Shown: in pieces, positions 44,205-54,050 of the stretch
How the letters are laid out: each line of letters starts with the position of its first letter
Position numbering within the stretch: the first letter of the stretch is position 1
From: Stenotrophomonas hibiscicola ATCC 19867
Lineage (GTDB): Bacteria; Pseudomonadota; Gammaproteobacteria; Xanthomonadales; Xanthomonadaceae
Assembly: GCF_000382065.1 (NCBI RefSeq)
Contig: NZ_KB907500.1
Coordinates: forward strand, 717,001 to 781,000
Reading direction: 5' to 3'
Length of the DNA stretch: 64,000 bases
Made by a program: the position numbers and the translations under genes
Notes under the pieces: generated by a model
Told to the model about the DNA's origin: nothing
The model's input: only the letters and a program-made list of their open reading frames with translations
The model's database searches: none

Positions 44205-45116
44205 GTGCGCAGGCTGCCTCGTCAACAGCCCGGGCGCAACCGGGCGTTACCGTGTGCACTGCGGCGCTTGGGCAGTGCGGCTTCATGCCGCTGCGGACTA
44301 TCCTTGCTGGCTGTCGCTGTCATCACCGCCGCCATGCCCTCTGCTGCACCTGCCCCCCTACCGGCCTCGTCCATCACTCTGGAAGCGGCCACCTTTGCGG
44401 TGATTCACCAGTACAACGCGGACATCGCCAGGCAACCGGCTTCGCTGACCAAGCTGATGACCGCCTATGCGGCTTACGAATGTGTGGAAGAGCGCGGGCG
44501 TTCGTGGGACGACGAAGTCCCCATCGCCGCCGACGACGTGCATGCGGTCGCCGACGATGAAACGCGCATGGGCCTGGTGCCCGGCGAGACAATCTCCCTG
44601 GCGCGCCTGCTGGAAGGGTTGATGGTGGTTTCCGGCAATGACGCTGCATTGGCGATCGCGCGCCACCTGGACGGATCGCAGGCGGCATTCCTGGAACGCA
44701 TGAACCGGCACGCACGCCAGCTCGGGCTGGGCAGCACCTGTTTTGCCAGCGTGTCGGGCATCACCACACCGCACCATGCCTCCAGCGCGCGCGACATGGC
44801 GGTGCTGGCCGCCCGCCTGTTGAACGATCATCCGCAGATCCTGGCGATCACCGCGCAGCGCGCGTTCGCCCATGGCAGCTTCAACCGCAGCAACCAGAAC
44901 GCCCTGCTCGGCGAAGACGGCGTGGACGGCTTGAAGACCGGCTACACCCAGGCCGCAGGCTTCTGCCTGGCCGCCACCGCGTGCCGGCCAGTACCCGGAC
45001 GGGACCAGCCGGTACGGCTGATCACCGTGGTGCTGGGCTCTGCAAGCCGCGACGCGCGCGACGCACTGGTGCGCGACCGGCTGGCCGCGGGATTCGCCGC
45101 TCTGGCCGGCGGCTGA
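44199..45116 (+). CDS. D-alanyl-D-alanine carboxypeptidase (PBP5/6-type)
   Basis: A serine-type D,D-carboxypeptidase of the S11 family that trims pentapeptide stems of peptidoglycan. The three penicillin-binding motifs are present: SxxK in QPASLTK, SxN in MVVSGNDAA, and KTG in DGLKTGYTQAAG. A hydrophobic export signal (LLAVAVITAAMPSAAPA) precedes them. The start is uncertain: TTG 44199 gives 305 aa, with TTG 44268 or ATG 44334 as options. No C-terminal amphipathic anchor is obvious, so it may be soluble in the periplasm. Confidence 0.88.
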   Translation: MHVRRLPRQQPGRNRALPCALRRLGSAASCRCGLSLLAVAVITAAMPSAAPAPLPASSITLEAATFAVIHQYNADIARQPASLTKLMTAYAAYECVEERGRSWDDEVPIAADDVHAVADDETRMGLVPGETISLARLLEGLMVVSGNDAALAIARHLDGSQAAFLERMNRHARQLGLGSTCFASVSGITTPHHASSARDMAVLAARLLNDHPQILAITAQRAFAHGSFNRSNQNALLGEDGVDGLKTGYTQAAGFCLAATACRPVPGRDQPVRLITVVLGSASRDARDALVRDRLAAGFAALAGG

Positions 45117-45129
45117 CCGCTCGTGCGGC

Positions 45130-45723
45130 TCAGCGCCGCTTGACCGTCGCCACGATCAGCCGCTGCAGCTCGGCCACGGCACCGGCCTTGTCCAACGCGC
45201 CGGCAACAACACCCTCTGAAAGGGCTTCAGCCGCACCGAGGATGGCCCAGCGCCCCGCCAGCGACACCGTGCCGCCGGTTGCGAACGGGCCCAGCCAGAC
45301 CTGGCAGTTGTCGATGAAATCCTGCTGGTAGCGCCGTCGCACCTCATACAGTTCCGGCGCCCCCACCAGCGCGGCGAGGATGCCTTGCACTTCGCTCCCC
45401 TGGCTGAGGACGCAGTCGATGTAGCCGGAGGCGATGGCCGCCGCCCGATCGACCAGTTGCGACCGGGCGCGGCCGATGCGCTCGTGGAAGACCACGGTCT
45501 GGCGTCCGTCATAGTCATCGTAGAGCGCCGCCAGCAAGCCATTGCGGGTCACGAAGTGATCGTAGGCCACAGGCTTGGTCACGCCCGCCGCCTCGGCCAG
45601 CCGCCCCAGCGTCAACGCTCCGGTACCTTCTCCGCGAACCAGTGCCCAGGCCACATCCAGCAACTGGCGGGTGCGTTGCTCCCGGGTCATTCGGCGGCGC
45701 GTGGGGGTGGCGTTGGCGGGCAT
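45130..45723 (-). CDS. TetR-family transcriptional regulator
   Basis: A 197-aa regulator. The N-terminal HTH reads LDVAWALVRGEGTGALTLGRLAEAAGVTKPVAYDHFVTRNGLLAALYDDYD, a normal TetR signature. The C-terminal domain is helical and variable. ATG 45723 begins MPANATPTRRRMTREQ; a longer upstream frame has no support. It follows the quinone reductase gene by 16 bp on the same strand, so it is likely its co-transcribed repressor, acting at the inverted repeat upstream of that gene (46355-46375). Confidence 0.92.
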   Translation of the reverse strand: MPANATPTRRRMTREQRTRQLLDVAWALVRGEGTGALTLGRLAEAAGVTKPVAYDHFVTRNGLLAALYDDYDGRQTVVFHERIGRARSQLVDRAAAIASGYIDCVLSQGSEVQGILAALVGAPELYEVRRRYQQDFIDNCQVWLGPFATGGTVSLAGRWAILGAAEALSEGVVAGALDKAGAVAELQRLIVATVKRR

Positions 45724-45739
45724 CGGCGGAGCACGGCGA

Positions 45740-46336
45740 TCAGCGCATCGGAACACCGATTTTACGGCCGATCGCCAGCGCGGTCTGCAGATGCGCTTCA
45801 GCGGCACCGGTATCGGCGTCCAACAGCAGGTCGGACGACAGCACGCGTGCGCCGCAATAGTCGAAGATGCCCATGTCGATCTGCGTCCTCATTGCCGCGT
45901 CGTAGCCACGACGTTCGACCATGGCTGCGTCGGCGCCGCCCAGCGCCACCAGATGCACATTCAGGCGCTGCAGCTTCTTCACCAGCCTGCCCTGCGCGTC
46001 CTGCGCGTAGGCCCAGTCGTTGGTGAACACACGGTCGATCCAGCCTTTCAGCAGCGCCGGGAACGACCACCAGTACAACGGGAACACCAGCACCAGCGTA
46101 TCGGTGGCATCCAGCCTCGCGTGCTCGGCAGCGACATCGGCGGGTACCGCGCCGGTGCTGCGGAACAACGCCTGGTCCTGCGGGTTGAAGCGCGGATCGA
46201 AGCCTTCGGCCATCAGGTCGGCATAGGCCACGGTGTTGCCGGTGTCGGCCGCGGCAATGGCATCACCGATGCGACGCGCCATCGCGTGGGTCAGTGAACC
46301 GGGCTCAGGGTGGGCGATGACAATGAGGCTGTGCAT
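45740..46336 (-). CDS. NAD(P)H:quinone/FMN-dependent oxidoreductase (flavodoxin_2)
   Basis: A 198-aa flavodoxin-fold reductase: LIVIAHPEPGSLTHAMARR at the N-terminus, DTLVLVFPLYWWSFPALLKGWIDRVFTNDWAYA in the middle, then VALGGADAAMVERRGYDAAMR. The YWWSFPA motif typifies the NQO/MdaB/YwrO group that reduces quinones or azo/nitro compounds by two electrons. Its operon partner is a TetR gene, with an inverted repeat just upstream. The inducer is perhaps a quinone-like toxicant. Confidence 0.92.
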   Translation of the reverse strand: MHSLIVIAHPEPGSLTHAMARRIGDAIAAADTGNTVAYADLMAEGFDPRFNPQDQALFRSTGAVPADVAAEHARLDATDTLVLVFPLYWWSFPALLKGWIDRVFTNDWAYAQDAQGRLVKKLQRLNVHLVALGGADAAMVERRGYDAAMRTQIDMGIFDYCGARVLSSDLLLDADTGAAEAHLQTALAIGRKIGVPMR

Positions 46337-46354
46337 GGGGATCTCCAGGCGTCA

Positions 46355-46375
46355 ATACCTACCAATGGTAAGTAT
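46355..46375. promoter_or_regulatory. Imperfect inverted repeat, putative TetR operator
   Basis: ATACCTACC and GGTAAGTAT are complementary at 8 of 9 positions across a 3-bp spacer. The site ends 18 bp before the reductase start codon, a natural spot for repression by the co-encoded TetR protein. Confidence 0.6.
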
Positions 46376-46461
46376 CGATTCCGGGGAAACCAGCGCCACC
46401 GATGGGACGCTGTTTTCGCGTCCAACGTATAGTGCGGCGGTTCCCGCTGAGCTGCCCGACG

Positions 46462-46994
46462 ATGCACCGGTATCTGCTTGCCCTTCTGCTGGCCCTGCCG
46501 ATGGCAATGGACGTTACGCCCGCGCTGGCCGGTGAACTCAGTCCGGAAGACTCGGCCGCATTGCGCAAGGAGGTGCAGGCGATGATGGGCGCCTTCGCCG
46601 TGGCGATACCGAGCTGATCATCGCGCGTACCCATCCCAGCCTGAAGCAGCTGGCCGGTGGCGACGAGGCCTATGCGCGGGCGACCCGCGACACGGTGAAG
46701 GCGCTGCGCAAGGCCGGCGTCACCATCATCAGCGACGAGGCAGGCGTGCCGGGCCGCACCTATGCGGCCGGTGACGAGGAAGTCTGCTTCGTACCGCGCC
46801 AGTCACTGCTGCGCGTGCGCGAAGCGCCGATGCGCAGCACGTCATTCATGGTTGCTGTGCGACGCGTCGGTACAACGCAATGGCGCTATCTGGACGGCGC
46901 GGCGATGCTGGACAACCCGGCACTGCTGCGGCAACTGCTGCCGGCGCTGGAGCCGGGCGTGACGCTGCCCAGGGGTGGGATGGAAGCGCTGTAG
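46462..46994 (+). pseudogene. Frameshifted secreted protein gene
   Basis: Frame one starts MHRYLLALLLALPMAMDVTP, a signal peptide, and reads to MMGAFAVA before stopping at 46615-46617. The other frame continues from about 46600 as DTELIIARTHPSLKQLAGGDE to GGMEAL, stop 46992-46994. Adding one C at 46598-46599 (GCC to GCCC) joins them as GAFARGDTELIIAR, giving about 177 aa. The tail is colinear and intact, so a one-base deletion, real or a sequencing error, is likely. I do not recognise the protein family. Confidence 0.75.
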
Positions 46995-47051
46995 TCGCAG
47001 GCGCGCGTCCATCCACGCCCGGGCTGGATCCATCGCAGGCCTGGGTGTGTG

Positions 47052-47879
47052 TCAGCGGAACAGCGCGTTCAACGCCGCGCCCGAAGCCGCCTGCTGCAGG
47101 CCATCGAAGCGTCCGTCCTGCACGATCGGCTGGGTCGCCTGCATCAACCCACCCCACGCAGCTCGCGCCAGCGCACCGCCCAGGCTGACCCGTCGCACGC
47201 CGAGTGCGGCGATGTCCTGCAGGCTCAGCGGTGTCGGTCCACCCACCAGCAGGTTCACCGGCTTCGCCCCCGCAGCGGCAACCACCGCGCTGATCTGTTC
47301 GCGCGTGCTGACGCCCGGTGCATACAGCACATCGGCGCCGGCCTCGGCATAGGCGCGCAGGCGCTGCAGGGTGTCCTCCAGATCCGGCACGCCAACGAAG
47401 AAATTCTCGGCCCGCGCGACCAGCAGCACATCGACCCCCGCGCGGTCGATGGCCGCACGTGCTGCACACAGTCGCTCGACCGCCTGCCCGATCGGCCGCA
47501 GCGGCGCATCGGCCACGCCGCTGGCGTCCTCGATCGACAGCGCCGCGATACCGGTGTCGATGGCCGCCGCCACCGCCTCGCCCACTGCCTGTGGCGTGGC
47601 GCCGAAGCCATCACCGAAGTCGGCATTCAACGGCAATGGGGTCGCTGCCGCCATCAGCCGCAGATGTTCCAGTGTGGCCTGTAGCGAAACCGCCCCATCC
47701 GGCCGCCCTTCACTCCAGGCGCAGCCGGCACTGGTCGTGGCCAGTGCCTGGAAGCCCTGCCGCTGCAGGTAGCGGGCGCTGCCCACGTCCCACGGATTGG
47801 GCAGCACGAAACAACCGCGCGCATGCAGCTGGCGGAAACGCGCGCGCTTGCGCTGGGTGTCGGCATCAAGCGAGGTCAT
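47052..47879 (-). CDS. Isocitrate lyase / PEP mutase family protein
   Basis: A 275-aa TIM-barrel enzyme: CFVLPNPWDVGSARYLQRQGFQALATTSAG at the N-terminus, then PLNADFGDGFG, VNLLVGGPTPLSLQ and LGVRRVSLGGA. LSIEDASG carries the metal-binding acidic pair of the isocitrate lyase/PEP mutase superfamily. The KKCGH motif of true isocitrate lyase is absent, so it is more likely a methylisocitrate-lyase-like or 2,3-dimethylmalate-lyase-like protein. ATG 47879 opens MTSLDADTQRKRARF. Reaction unknown. Confidence 0.9.
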   Translation of the reverse strand: MTSLDADTQRKRARFRQLHARGCFVLPNPWDVGSARYLQRQGFQALATTSAGCAWSEGRPDGAVSLQATLEHLRLMAAATPLPLNADFGDGFGATPQAVGEAVAAAIDTGIAALSIEDASGVADAPLRPIGQAVERLCAARAAIDRAGVDVLLVARAENFFVGVPDLEDTLQRLRAYAEAGADVLYAPGVSTREQISAVVAAAGAKPVNLLVGGPTPLSLQDIAALGVRRVSLGGALARAAWGGLMQATQPIVQDGRFDGLQQAASGAALNALFR

Positions 47880-48043
47880 GGCGGGTTCCCGGGCGGCGGA
47901 CCTGCACCCTAGCCCGCCCCGCGGCGGCACTCAATCACGGCGTGGGCCAACGTGCATGAGGTGATGCCGGCTGCTTATTGGACACCACCGTGCACGCTGC
48001 CCGAGCGTGCTTGCCTGCCACACAGTGCCCCACGGAGCCCCAG

Positions 48044-48772
48044 ATGCGCCCGGACCCGCAGACCCTGATCGATGCCGGCGACGATGACGCCCATTGGGCC
48101 GACCTGCTTTCACCCGCGCGCCGTCGCCTGATCGCGTCGGCCGGGCTGGCCGCTGGTGGCCTGGCCAGCGCGTCGGCTGCCACCGCAGCCGCGCGCAGCG
48201 ACAACGCTGTGAACACCACCGAACCCGGGCGACCCGGCTTCCGCGCCATCGTTCCGCCGGCGCCCGAGGGCCGCAGCCCCTGGGGCCAGGCCACGGCCAG
48301 CGAGCCTACCCCGCGCCCGGCCAGCGTGCGTCCCGGCGAGGCCACGCTTCCCACGCGCCCGCGCGCCTACACCGACATCAAGAGCTACAACGCTCACATC
48401 TACTTCGATGAGGACAGCTTCGAAAAGGCCGCGCTGCTACGGCGCTGGGCCGCCGAGCGGTTCCCGGTGGAGCTGGGCAACTGGAACCTTGAGCCGCGTG
48501 GGCCGCATGTCACGCCCTCGTTCTATTTCGGCTTCACCAACGACCTGCTCCCCGTGCTGGTGCCCTGGCTGCAGCTCAACAGCCTGGGCCTGACCATCCT
48601 GATCCATCCCAACACCGGGGACGGCCGCGCCGATCATCTGTATTACGCGTTGTGGGTGAACCGCGCGCAGCCGGTCAATGCCTACAACTGGCCGGCGCCG
48701 AAGCCCGGGCAGCCGGAACCGCTGGAAGAGGTGTTCCCGAACGTGGTGCCGACGGTGCCGCTGGAGACCTGA
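48044..48772 (+). CDS. DOPA 4,5-dioxygenase family protein with Tat-like N-terminus
   Basis: A 242-aa protein. A twin-arginine-like signal (RRRLIASAGLAAGGLASASA, about residues 26-45) suggests export. The C-terminal half matches the DOPA_dioxygen family: YNAHIYFDEDSFEKAALLRRW, LEPRGPHVTPSFYFGF, LTILIHPNTGD and DHLYYALWVNRAQPVN, with His residues suitable for Fe(II). Family members cleave catechol rings. ATG 48044 follows a GGAG sequence, and a TTG 22 codons upstream is less likely. The substrate is unknown; export of the enzyme is a prediction. Confidence 0.85.
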   Translation: MRPDPQTLIDAGDDDAHWADLLSPARRRLIASAGLAAGGLASASAATAAARSDNAVNTTEPGRPGFRAIVPPAPEGRSPWGQATASEPTPRPASVRPGEATLPTRPRAYTDIKSYNAHIYFDEDSFEKAALLRRWAAERFPVELGNWNLEPRGPHVTPSFYFGFTNDLLPVLVPWLQLNSLGLTILIHPNTGDGRADHLYYALWVNRAQPVNAYNWPAPKPGQPEPLEEVFPNVVPTVPLET

Positions 48773-49131
48773 CCCGCCTTGCCGGTGGGTGCGTAGCTTG
48801 CTGCGCAACCTGGGCCTGCCCTTCGGTGCGTACGTAGCTTGCTGCACATGGAACTTCCTTCATCCACGCATGGCGTGGATCTACTGACCGGCAGCCCGTC
48901 GCCCGCGCTTGGCGCGGATCCCCCGGCGTGGCCCTTGCCGCCATCGTCGGCCTACGTGCATCCATCCCCCGCCCGCACGGCATTCAGCGCGCCTTGATCC
49001 GCCGCCCCGCATAGGGCCGCAAGCGCTTCCGCAGATTTCAAACGGTCGATTGAAACGCTGCAAACTTCGCCGAACTGGACAGCATCCGCCGGTTCCGCCA
49101 GACTGCCGCCCTTTCCCGTCTTCCGGATCCC
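48773..49131. other. Intergenic region before aroQ
   Basis: A 359-bp gap with no supported gene. GTAGCTTGCTGC occurs twice as a 41-bp-spaced direct repeat (48793-48804 and 48834-48845). An SMAG-type unit lies at 48861-48884. The aroQ promoter is presumably in the remainder (about 48960-49131), but I could not name a convincing pair of boxes. Confidence 0.6.
48861..48884. repeat. SMAG-type unit
   Basis: CATCCACGCATGGCGTGGAT is followed by CTAC, the inverse of the unit seen at 6482 and 9973. It lies between the DOPA-dioxygenase-like gene and aroQ. Confidence 0.8.
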
Positions 49132-49575
49132 ATGGCGAAGCTGCTGGTCCTGCACGGCCCCAACCTCAACCTGCTCGGCACCCGCGAGCCGGAGGTCTAC
49201 GGCCACACTACGCTGGCCGACATCGACCAGGCCCTGGTTGCCCAGGCCTCGGCCGCCGGGCACGCCGTAGAGAGCCTGCAGTCCAACGCCGAGCATGTAC
49301 TGGTGGACCGCGTGCAGGCCGCACGCAACGACGGCACTGCCTTCATCCTGATCAACCCCGCCGCGTTCACCCACACCTCAGTGGCCTTGCGCGATGCGCT
49401 GGCGGCGGTGGCGGTGCCGTTCATCGAAATCCACCTGTCCAACCCGCATACCCGCGAACCGTTCCGCCAGCACAGCTACTTCAGCGACAAGGCGATGGGC
49501 GTGGTGTGCGGCTTCGGTGCCGACAGCTACCGCTACGCGATGGACGCGGCGCTGCTGCGGGTATCCGCCACCTGA
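49132..49575 (+). CDS. aroQ: 3-dehydroquinate dehydratase, type II
   Basis: Type II dehydroquinase catalyses step three of the shikimate pathway. The 147-aa length is normal. The sequence has [21 protein letters not shown] with the catalytic Tyr in its flexible loop, [16 protein letters not shown], and [20 protein letters not shown]. It is followed by accB and accC, the common arrangement in gammaproteobacteria. Together with the DAHP synthase at 23.4 kb it is the second shikimate gene in the window, though the two are far apart. Confidence 0.96.
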   Translation: MAKLLVLHGPNLNLLGTREPEVYGHTTLADIDQALVAQASAAGHAVESLQSNAEHVLVDRVQAARNDGTAFILINPAAFTHTSVALRDALAAVAVPFIEIHLSNPHTREPFRQHSYFSDKAMGVVCGFGADSYRYAMDAALLRVSAT

Positions 49576-49633
49576 TTGTCGACCCGGGCGCCCACGGCGC
49601 TCTCCTCACCTAGAAGAAACCAAAGAGGCCCTC

Positions 49634-50113
49634 ATGGATCTGCGCAAAATCAAGAAGCTGATCGACCTGCTGGAAGAGTCGAACCTGGCTGAGATCGAAA
49701 TCAAGGAAGGCGAAGAGTCGGTGCGCCTGTCGCGCGCGCCGGTGGCCGGCTACGCCGCCCCGGTCGCCGCCCCGGTGTATGCCGCTCCGGCCGCTCCGGC
49801 GGCGCAGGCGATGCCGATGCAGTCGCCGACCGAAGCCTCCACCGGCGGCACCGCCAAGCCGGGCCCGGCACTGCCGGAAGGCCACGTGCTGCGCTCGCCG
49901 ATGGTCGGCACGTTCTACGCCTCGTCCGCCCCGGACAAGCCGGCCTTCGTCACCGTTGGCCAGCAGGTCAAGGAAGGCGAGACCCTGGCCATCATCGAAG
50001 CGATGAAGATGTTCAACCCGATCGAAGCCGACACGTCCGGCACCATCGTCGCCATCCTCGGCGAGAACGGCCAGCCGGTCGAATTCGACCAGCCGCTGTT
50101 CGTGATCGGCTGA
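49634..50113 (+). CDS. accB: Biotin carboxyl carrier protein of acetyl-CoA carboxylase
   Basis: BCCP carries CO2 between the biotin carboxylase and carboxyltransferase for malonyl-CoA synthesis. The 159-aa protein starts [20 protein letters not shown], has a long Ala/Pro-rich linker (about 37-75), and a biotinyl domain ending the protein with the lysine in EAMKMFNPI. The ATG is 58 bp after aroQ and accC follows 10 bp later, so the three form one operon. Confidence 0.97.
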   Translation: MDLRKIKKLIDLLEESNLAEIEIKEGEESVRLSRAPVAGYAAPVAAPVYAAPAAPAAQAMPMQSPTEASTGGTAKPGPALPEGHVLRSPMVGTFYASSAPDKPAFVTVGQQVKEGETLAIIEAMKMFNPIEADTSGTIVAILGENGQPVEFDQPLFVIG

Positions 50114-50123
50114 GGGGCACGCC

Positions 50124-51491
50124 ATGCTCGACAAAGTCGTCATCGCCAACCGAGGGGAGATCGCGCTGCGCATCCTGCGCGCGTGCCACACCCTCGGCAT
50201 TCGCACGGTGGCCGTGCACTCCACGGTCGACCGCAACCTCAAGCACGTGGCCATGGCCGACGAGTCGGTCTGCATCGGTCCGGCGCCGTCGCCGCAGAGC
50301 TACCTCAACATCCCGGCCCTGATCGCCGCGGCGGAAGTCACCGACGCCCAGGCCATTCACCCGGGCTACGGCTTCCTGTCGGAGAACGCCGACTTCGCCG
50401 AACGCGTGGAGGAGTCCGGCTTCATCTTCATCGGCCCCAAGGCCGACACCATCCGCATGATGGGTGACAAGGTCGAGGCCATCCGCGCGATGAAGGCCGC
50501 CGGCGTGCCGTGCGTTCCCGGCTCGGGCGGCCCGCTGGGTGAGGACATCGTCGCCAACACCAAGATCGCCCGCGAGATCGGTTACCCGGTCATCATCAAG
50601 GCGGCCGGCGGTGGCGGTGGTCGCGGCATGCGCGTGGTGCACGCCGAAGCCTCGCTGAAGACCTCGATCGAAACCACCAAGAGCGAAGCCAAGGCCGCGT
50701 TCGGCAATGGCGAGGTCTACATGGAGAAGTTCCTGGAGAATCCGCGCCACGTGGAAATCCAGGTGCTGGCCGACGGCCAGGGCAACGCCATCCACCTGGG
50801 CGAGCGTGACTGCTCGATGCAGCGCCGCCACCAGAAGGTGGTGGAAGAAGCGCCGGCACCGGGCATCACCGCCGAGCAGCGCGAGCAGATCGGCAAGGTG
50901 TGCGTGGAAGCCTGCATCCGCATCGGCTACCGCGGCGCCGGCACCTTCGAGTTCCTGTACGAGGACGGCCGCTTCTACTTCATCGAGATGAACACCCGCA
51001 TCCAGGTGGAGCATCCGGTCACCGAAATGGTCACCGGCATCGACCTGGTGGCCGAGCAGCTGAAGATCGCCGCCGGCCAGAAGCTGTCGATCAAGCAGAG
51101 TGACGTGGTGCTGACCGGCCATGCCATCGAATGCCGTATCAACGCCGAGGATGCAGAAACCTTCGTGCCGAGCCCGGGCACCATCACCGGCTTCCATCCG
51201 CCGGGCGGTCCCGGCGTGCGCGTGGACACCCACATCTACAGTGGCTACCGCGTGCCGTCGAACTACGACTCGATGATCGGCAAGCTGATCGTGCACGGCC
51301 CGGACCGCGAAACCGCCATTGCCCGCATGCGCGTGGCACTGAGCGAAATGGTGGTCGATGGCATCAAGACCAACGTCGCGCTGCAGCAGCGGATCATGCG
51401 CGACAAGGGCTTCCAGGCCGGTGGCCAGAACATCCACTACCTGGAAAAGCGTCTTGCCGAGCGCAAGAACAAGCCGATCGCACTGACCTGA
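50124..51491 (+). CDS. accC: Biotin carboxylase subunit of acetyl-CoA carboxylase
   Basis: The 455-aa ATP-grasp enzyme uses ATP and bicarbonate to carboxylate biotin on AccB. Signatures are [36 protein letters not shown], the glycine-rich loop [29 protein letters not shown], and the catalytic region [16 protein letters not shown]. It ends with the usual [10 protein letters not shown] strong terminator (51514-51543) closes the aroQ-accB-accC operon. Confidence 0.98.
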   Translation: MLDKVVIANRGEIALRILRACHTLGIRTVAVHSTVDRNLKHVAMADESVCIGPAPSPQSYLNIPALIAAAEVTDAQAIHPGYGFLSENADFAERVEESGFIFIGPKADTIRMMGDKVEAIRAMKAAGVPCVPGSGGPLGEDIVANTKIAREIGYPVIIKAAGGGGGRGMRVVHAEASLKTSIETTKSEAKAAFGNGEVYMEKFLENPRHVEIQVLADGQGNAIHLGERDCSMQRRHQKVVEEAPAPGITAEQREQIGKVCVEACIRIGYRGAGTFEFLYEDGRFYFIEMNTRIQVEHPVTEMVTGIDLVAEQLKIAAGQKLSIKQSDVVLTGHAIECRINAEDAETFVPSPGTITGFHPPGGPGVRVDTHIYSGYRVPSNYDSMIGKLIVHGPDRETAIARMRVALSEMVVDGIKTNVALQQRIMRDKGFQAGGQNIHYLEKRLAERKNKPIALT

Positions 51492-51513
51492 TCGGCGCCG
51501 CGTGCTGGACATG

Positions 51514-51543
51514 AAAAGGGCGGGGATATCCCCGCCCTTTTCC
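51514..51543 (+). terminator. Rho-independent terminator after accC
   Basis: AAAAGGGCGGGG pairs with CCCCGCCCTTTT across a 4-nt loop. Both flanks carry A or T runs, so it can serve both strands: accC on plus and the hypothetical gene (51588) on minus. Confidence 0.9.
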
Positions 51544-51551
51544 GTTGCTGC

Positions 51552-51577
51552 AGCGCCGAGCCCATGCCCGGTGCTAC
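51552..51577. repeat. Degenerate SMAG unit
   Basis: GCGCCGAGCCCATGCCCGGTG is followed by CTAC. It is a partly degraded SMAG palindrome beyond the accC terminator. Confidence 0.55.
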
Positions 51578-51587
51578 AGCAGGCGCA

Positions 51588-51962
51588 TCAGCGCTTGTCG
51601 GCAGCTTCGGCCGGGATCTGCGAGTTCGCCAGCGGACGCACGCCGTTGGGCGAGGTCGGGTCGACGATCACCATGGTCTCGGTCGAACCATCCGGCCACA
51701 CCACCTGGAAGGTGCTGCCCGCCGGCAGCGACGCAAACGGCATGCCGCTCTGCGCCCGATAGACCGCAGCCACCTGGCTGGCACCGGCACGGCGCACGTC
51801 TTCCTGCGCCTTCACAGTAGTCAGTTCCACCTTCGACAGATGCCGGTAGCGATCTTCATAGGTATCGATCATCAACAGGCCAACGGCGCCGGCCGAGTAG
51901 GCCACGAACAGGGCCACCCAGAACCAGAACTTGGCCCCGTGCAGGAATCGGCGGTAGTTCAT
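51588..51962 (-). CDS. Hypothetical protein with N-terminal membrane helix
   Basis: A 124-aa protein with one N-terminal helix (about 9-33, FWFWVALFVAYSAGAVGLLMI), then a soluble region with VELTTVKAQEDVRRAG and FQVVWPDGSTETMVIVD. It is likely periplasmic and membrane-anchored. The ATG overlaps the preceding gene stop (ATGA), so the pair is coupled. I do not recognise the family; function unknown. Confidence 0.75.
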   Translation of the reverse strand: MNYRRFLHGAKFWFWVALFVAYSAGAVGLLMIDTYEDRYRHLSKVELTTVKAQEDVRRAGASQVAAVYRAQSGMPFASLPAGSTFQVVWPDGSTETMVIVDPTSPNGVRPLANSQIPAEAADKR

Positions 51963-52924
51963 TGCTCGTTCCTCTTTCCAACCAATCGCTTGATCCATTC
52001 CTTCATCTTCCCAGCGCCCTGCCGCGATACCGCAGCGTCATACACGAAATCCCGGAAATCCTGCGTACCATCCTGCGAACAGATCCCTCCGTTCGCACAA
52101 AAACTGTTGACCAGCACACTGTCTGCCCCACACGGTAGACCGAGTTCGCAGGCCGCGAGCCGCCATGCGAGTTCACTCAGCTGCTCGCCCGCCACCAGCC
52201 CGCTGAGCGCGCGGTCACCCGAGGCACGCACGCCCATCCCCGGAGCGATGGCCATGAAGGCCTCCGGGTCGCGCGAGGTGCGCACCCGTTCAACCAGGTC
52301 ACGGCGGTACTCGGGACTGTCCTGCAGCGGTTGGCCCTCGGCGAACAGCGCAGCCTCGGCAGCCAGGTTGCCCTGTGCAGCCGCCTTGCGCCGTTCGGAC
52401 AGCACCAGGGCCGTGCCCAGCTTGTCGCCCGGCACGAACCCGCCGCAACGCTGCGCGACGCGTTCGCGCGCCTGCACCATCGCCGGTGCGGCAGTCAGGC
52501 CCAATCCGGCCAGCACGTTGTTGTCCAGGCGGTAGCCACCCGGATCGACCGCATACTGCGCGCAATAGTCGTAGACACGGCTGAGCATCCAGCGCGCCTC
52601 GTGATTGCCTTCGTCCGCCTGCGCACGCAAACGCTGCGCATAGGCGTAGAGGTCGGTGGCCTCTTCGAGATCAGCGCGGATATCCAGGGGCAGCCCGGAC
52701 GGCAATGCACCGCCACGCTCGAAGGGTGCCAGCCGGCGCGCGAGCGCCTCCGGCATCACCGGCAGCGGTGCCGCACTGTCAGTGGCCGCCCCCCCAACCG
52801 CCAGATCCGCCGAGGCTACCGAAGAAGCCGGAGCATGGCCGCTGGCCCGATAACCGGCCACGCCCAGCACGGCCACGGCCGGCAGCACGAGCAACCAGGT
52901 TTTCAGGGTAGGAGCGAAGGCCAT
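51959..52924 (-). CDS. Hypothetical membrane-anchored protein
   Basis: The 321-aa product starts [21 protein letters not shown], a signal anchor, then has an Ala/Pro region and a long helical, charged domain: [49 protein letters not shown] and [17 protein letters not shown]. Repeated Ala-rich helices recall Sel1/TPR-like repeats, but this is tentative. Several cysteines suggest a periplasmic disulfide-bonded domain. It is coupled to the following small membrane gene. Confidence 0.75.
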   Translation of the reverse strand: MAFAPTLKTWLLVLPAVAVLGVAGYRASGHAPASSVASADLAVGGAATDSAAPLPVMPEALARRLAPFERGGALPSGLPLDIRADLEEATDLYAYAQRLRAQADEGNHEARWMLSRVYDYCAQYAVDPGGYRLDNNVLAGLGLTAAPAMVQARERVAQRCGGFVPGDKLGTALVLSERRKAAAQGNLAAEAALFAEGQPLQDSPEYRRDLVERVRTSRDPEAFMAIAPGMGVRASGDRALSGLVAGEQLSELAWRLAACELGLPCGADSVLVNSFCANGGICSQDGTQDFRDFVYDAAVSRQGAGKMKEWIKRLVGKRNEQ

Positions 52925-53087
52925 CGGCGGCGGCGGGCGATACGGCACACAGGAAAGCACGAAGTTTAGCAAGGCCCGACGGGCCTGTCTGAACGGGCTT
53001 CGTTCATCCAGGCACAGCATCTCAGGCAATACGGAGACGCTCCGATGGTCTAGCATGGCCCCCTTTCCCGCGATTGCCCCCACCACC

Positions 53088-54008
53088 ATGCCGTTCCTGG
53101 AACTGACCCTGCGCTGCACCGAAGCCACCCAGCCCCGCTATGAAAATGCGCTGGAGGACGTGGGTGCACTGGCCGTGACCCTGCTCGATGCCGAGGCCGA
53201 TACCAGCAACGAACAGGCCATTCTCGAACCAGGCGTGGGCGAGACCCCGCTGTGGGACACCCTGGTGCTGAGCGCGCTGTTCCCCGCCGACAGCAACGCG
53301 CTGTTGCTGCTGGCCGCACTGGAATCCTTCGATCCGGAACTGGACTGGAGCAGCGGCAGCTTCCGCGCGGTCGAGGATGAAGACTGGGAACGCGCCTGGC
53401 TGGACCAGTTCCAGCCGATGGATTTCGGCAGCCGTACCTGGATCGTGCCGTGGAATCACGAACTGCCCGACGCCGCACAGGCCGCCGACGCCGCCGTGGT
53501 ACGGCTGGACCCGGGCCTGGCGTTCGGTTCGGGTACCCACCCGACCACCGCACTGTGCCTGCGCTGGCTGGACCAGTTGGCCGTGGATGGCCTGCTGCAG
53601 GGCCAGCGCGTGCTCGACTTCGGTTGCGGCTCGGGCATCCTTGCACTGGCCGCGCTGAAGCTGGGCGCCGCTGAAGCCATCGGCGTGGACAACGATCCGC
53701 AGGCGCTGGTCGCCACCGCCGACAATGCCGAGCGCAACGGAGAACAGGCCCGCATGCACGTGTACCTGCCGCAGGACGAACCGGCCGCGACCTATCCGAT
53801 CGTGGTCGCCAACATCCTCGCCTCGGCGCTGGATGCGCTGGCCGAACTGCTGGCCGCACGCGTCGCCGCCGGCGGCCGCATCGCCCTGTCCGGCATCCTG
53901 CATGGCCAGGAAGGCGAACTGCTGCAGCGCTACGCGGCCTGGTTCGATGATCTGCAGGCCACCCAGGACGGCGACTGGATGCGCATCACTGGCGTGCGCC
54001 GCGCCTGA
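53088..54008 (+). CDS. prmA: Ribosomal protein L11 methyltransferase
   Basis: PrmA trimethylates L11 lysines. The 306-aa protein has the N-terminal substrate domain ([29 protein letters not shown]), the linker [21 protein letters not shown], the SAM motif [20 protein letters not shown], and [12 protein letters not shown] start at ATG 53088 ([10 protein letters not shown]), the usual N-terminus; 53055 in frame is possible. The following gene is a DUF3426 protein and then fis, as in Pseudomonas. Confidence 0.95.
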   Translation: MPFLELTLRCTEATQPRYENALEDVGALAVTLLDAEADTSNEQAILEPGVGETPLWDTLVLSALFPADSNALLLLAALESFDPELDWSSGSFRAVEDEDWERAWLDQFQPMDFGSRTWIVPWNHELPDAAQAADAAVVRLDPGLAFGSGTHPTTALCLRWLDQLAVDGLLQGQRVLDFGCGSGILALAALKLGAAEAIGVDNDPQALVATADNAERNGEQARMHVYLPQDEPAATYPIVVANILASALDALAELLAARVAAGGRIALSGILHGQEGELLQRYAAWFDDLQATQDGDWMRITGVRRA

Positions 54009-54050
54009 TCGTGGTTGAATGACCGCTGGATCCGAGCCCGCGCCCTGAGC

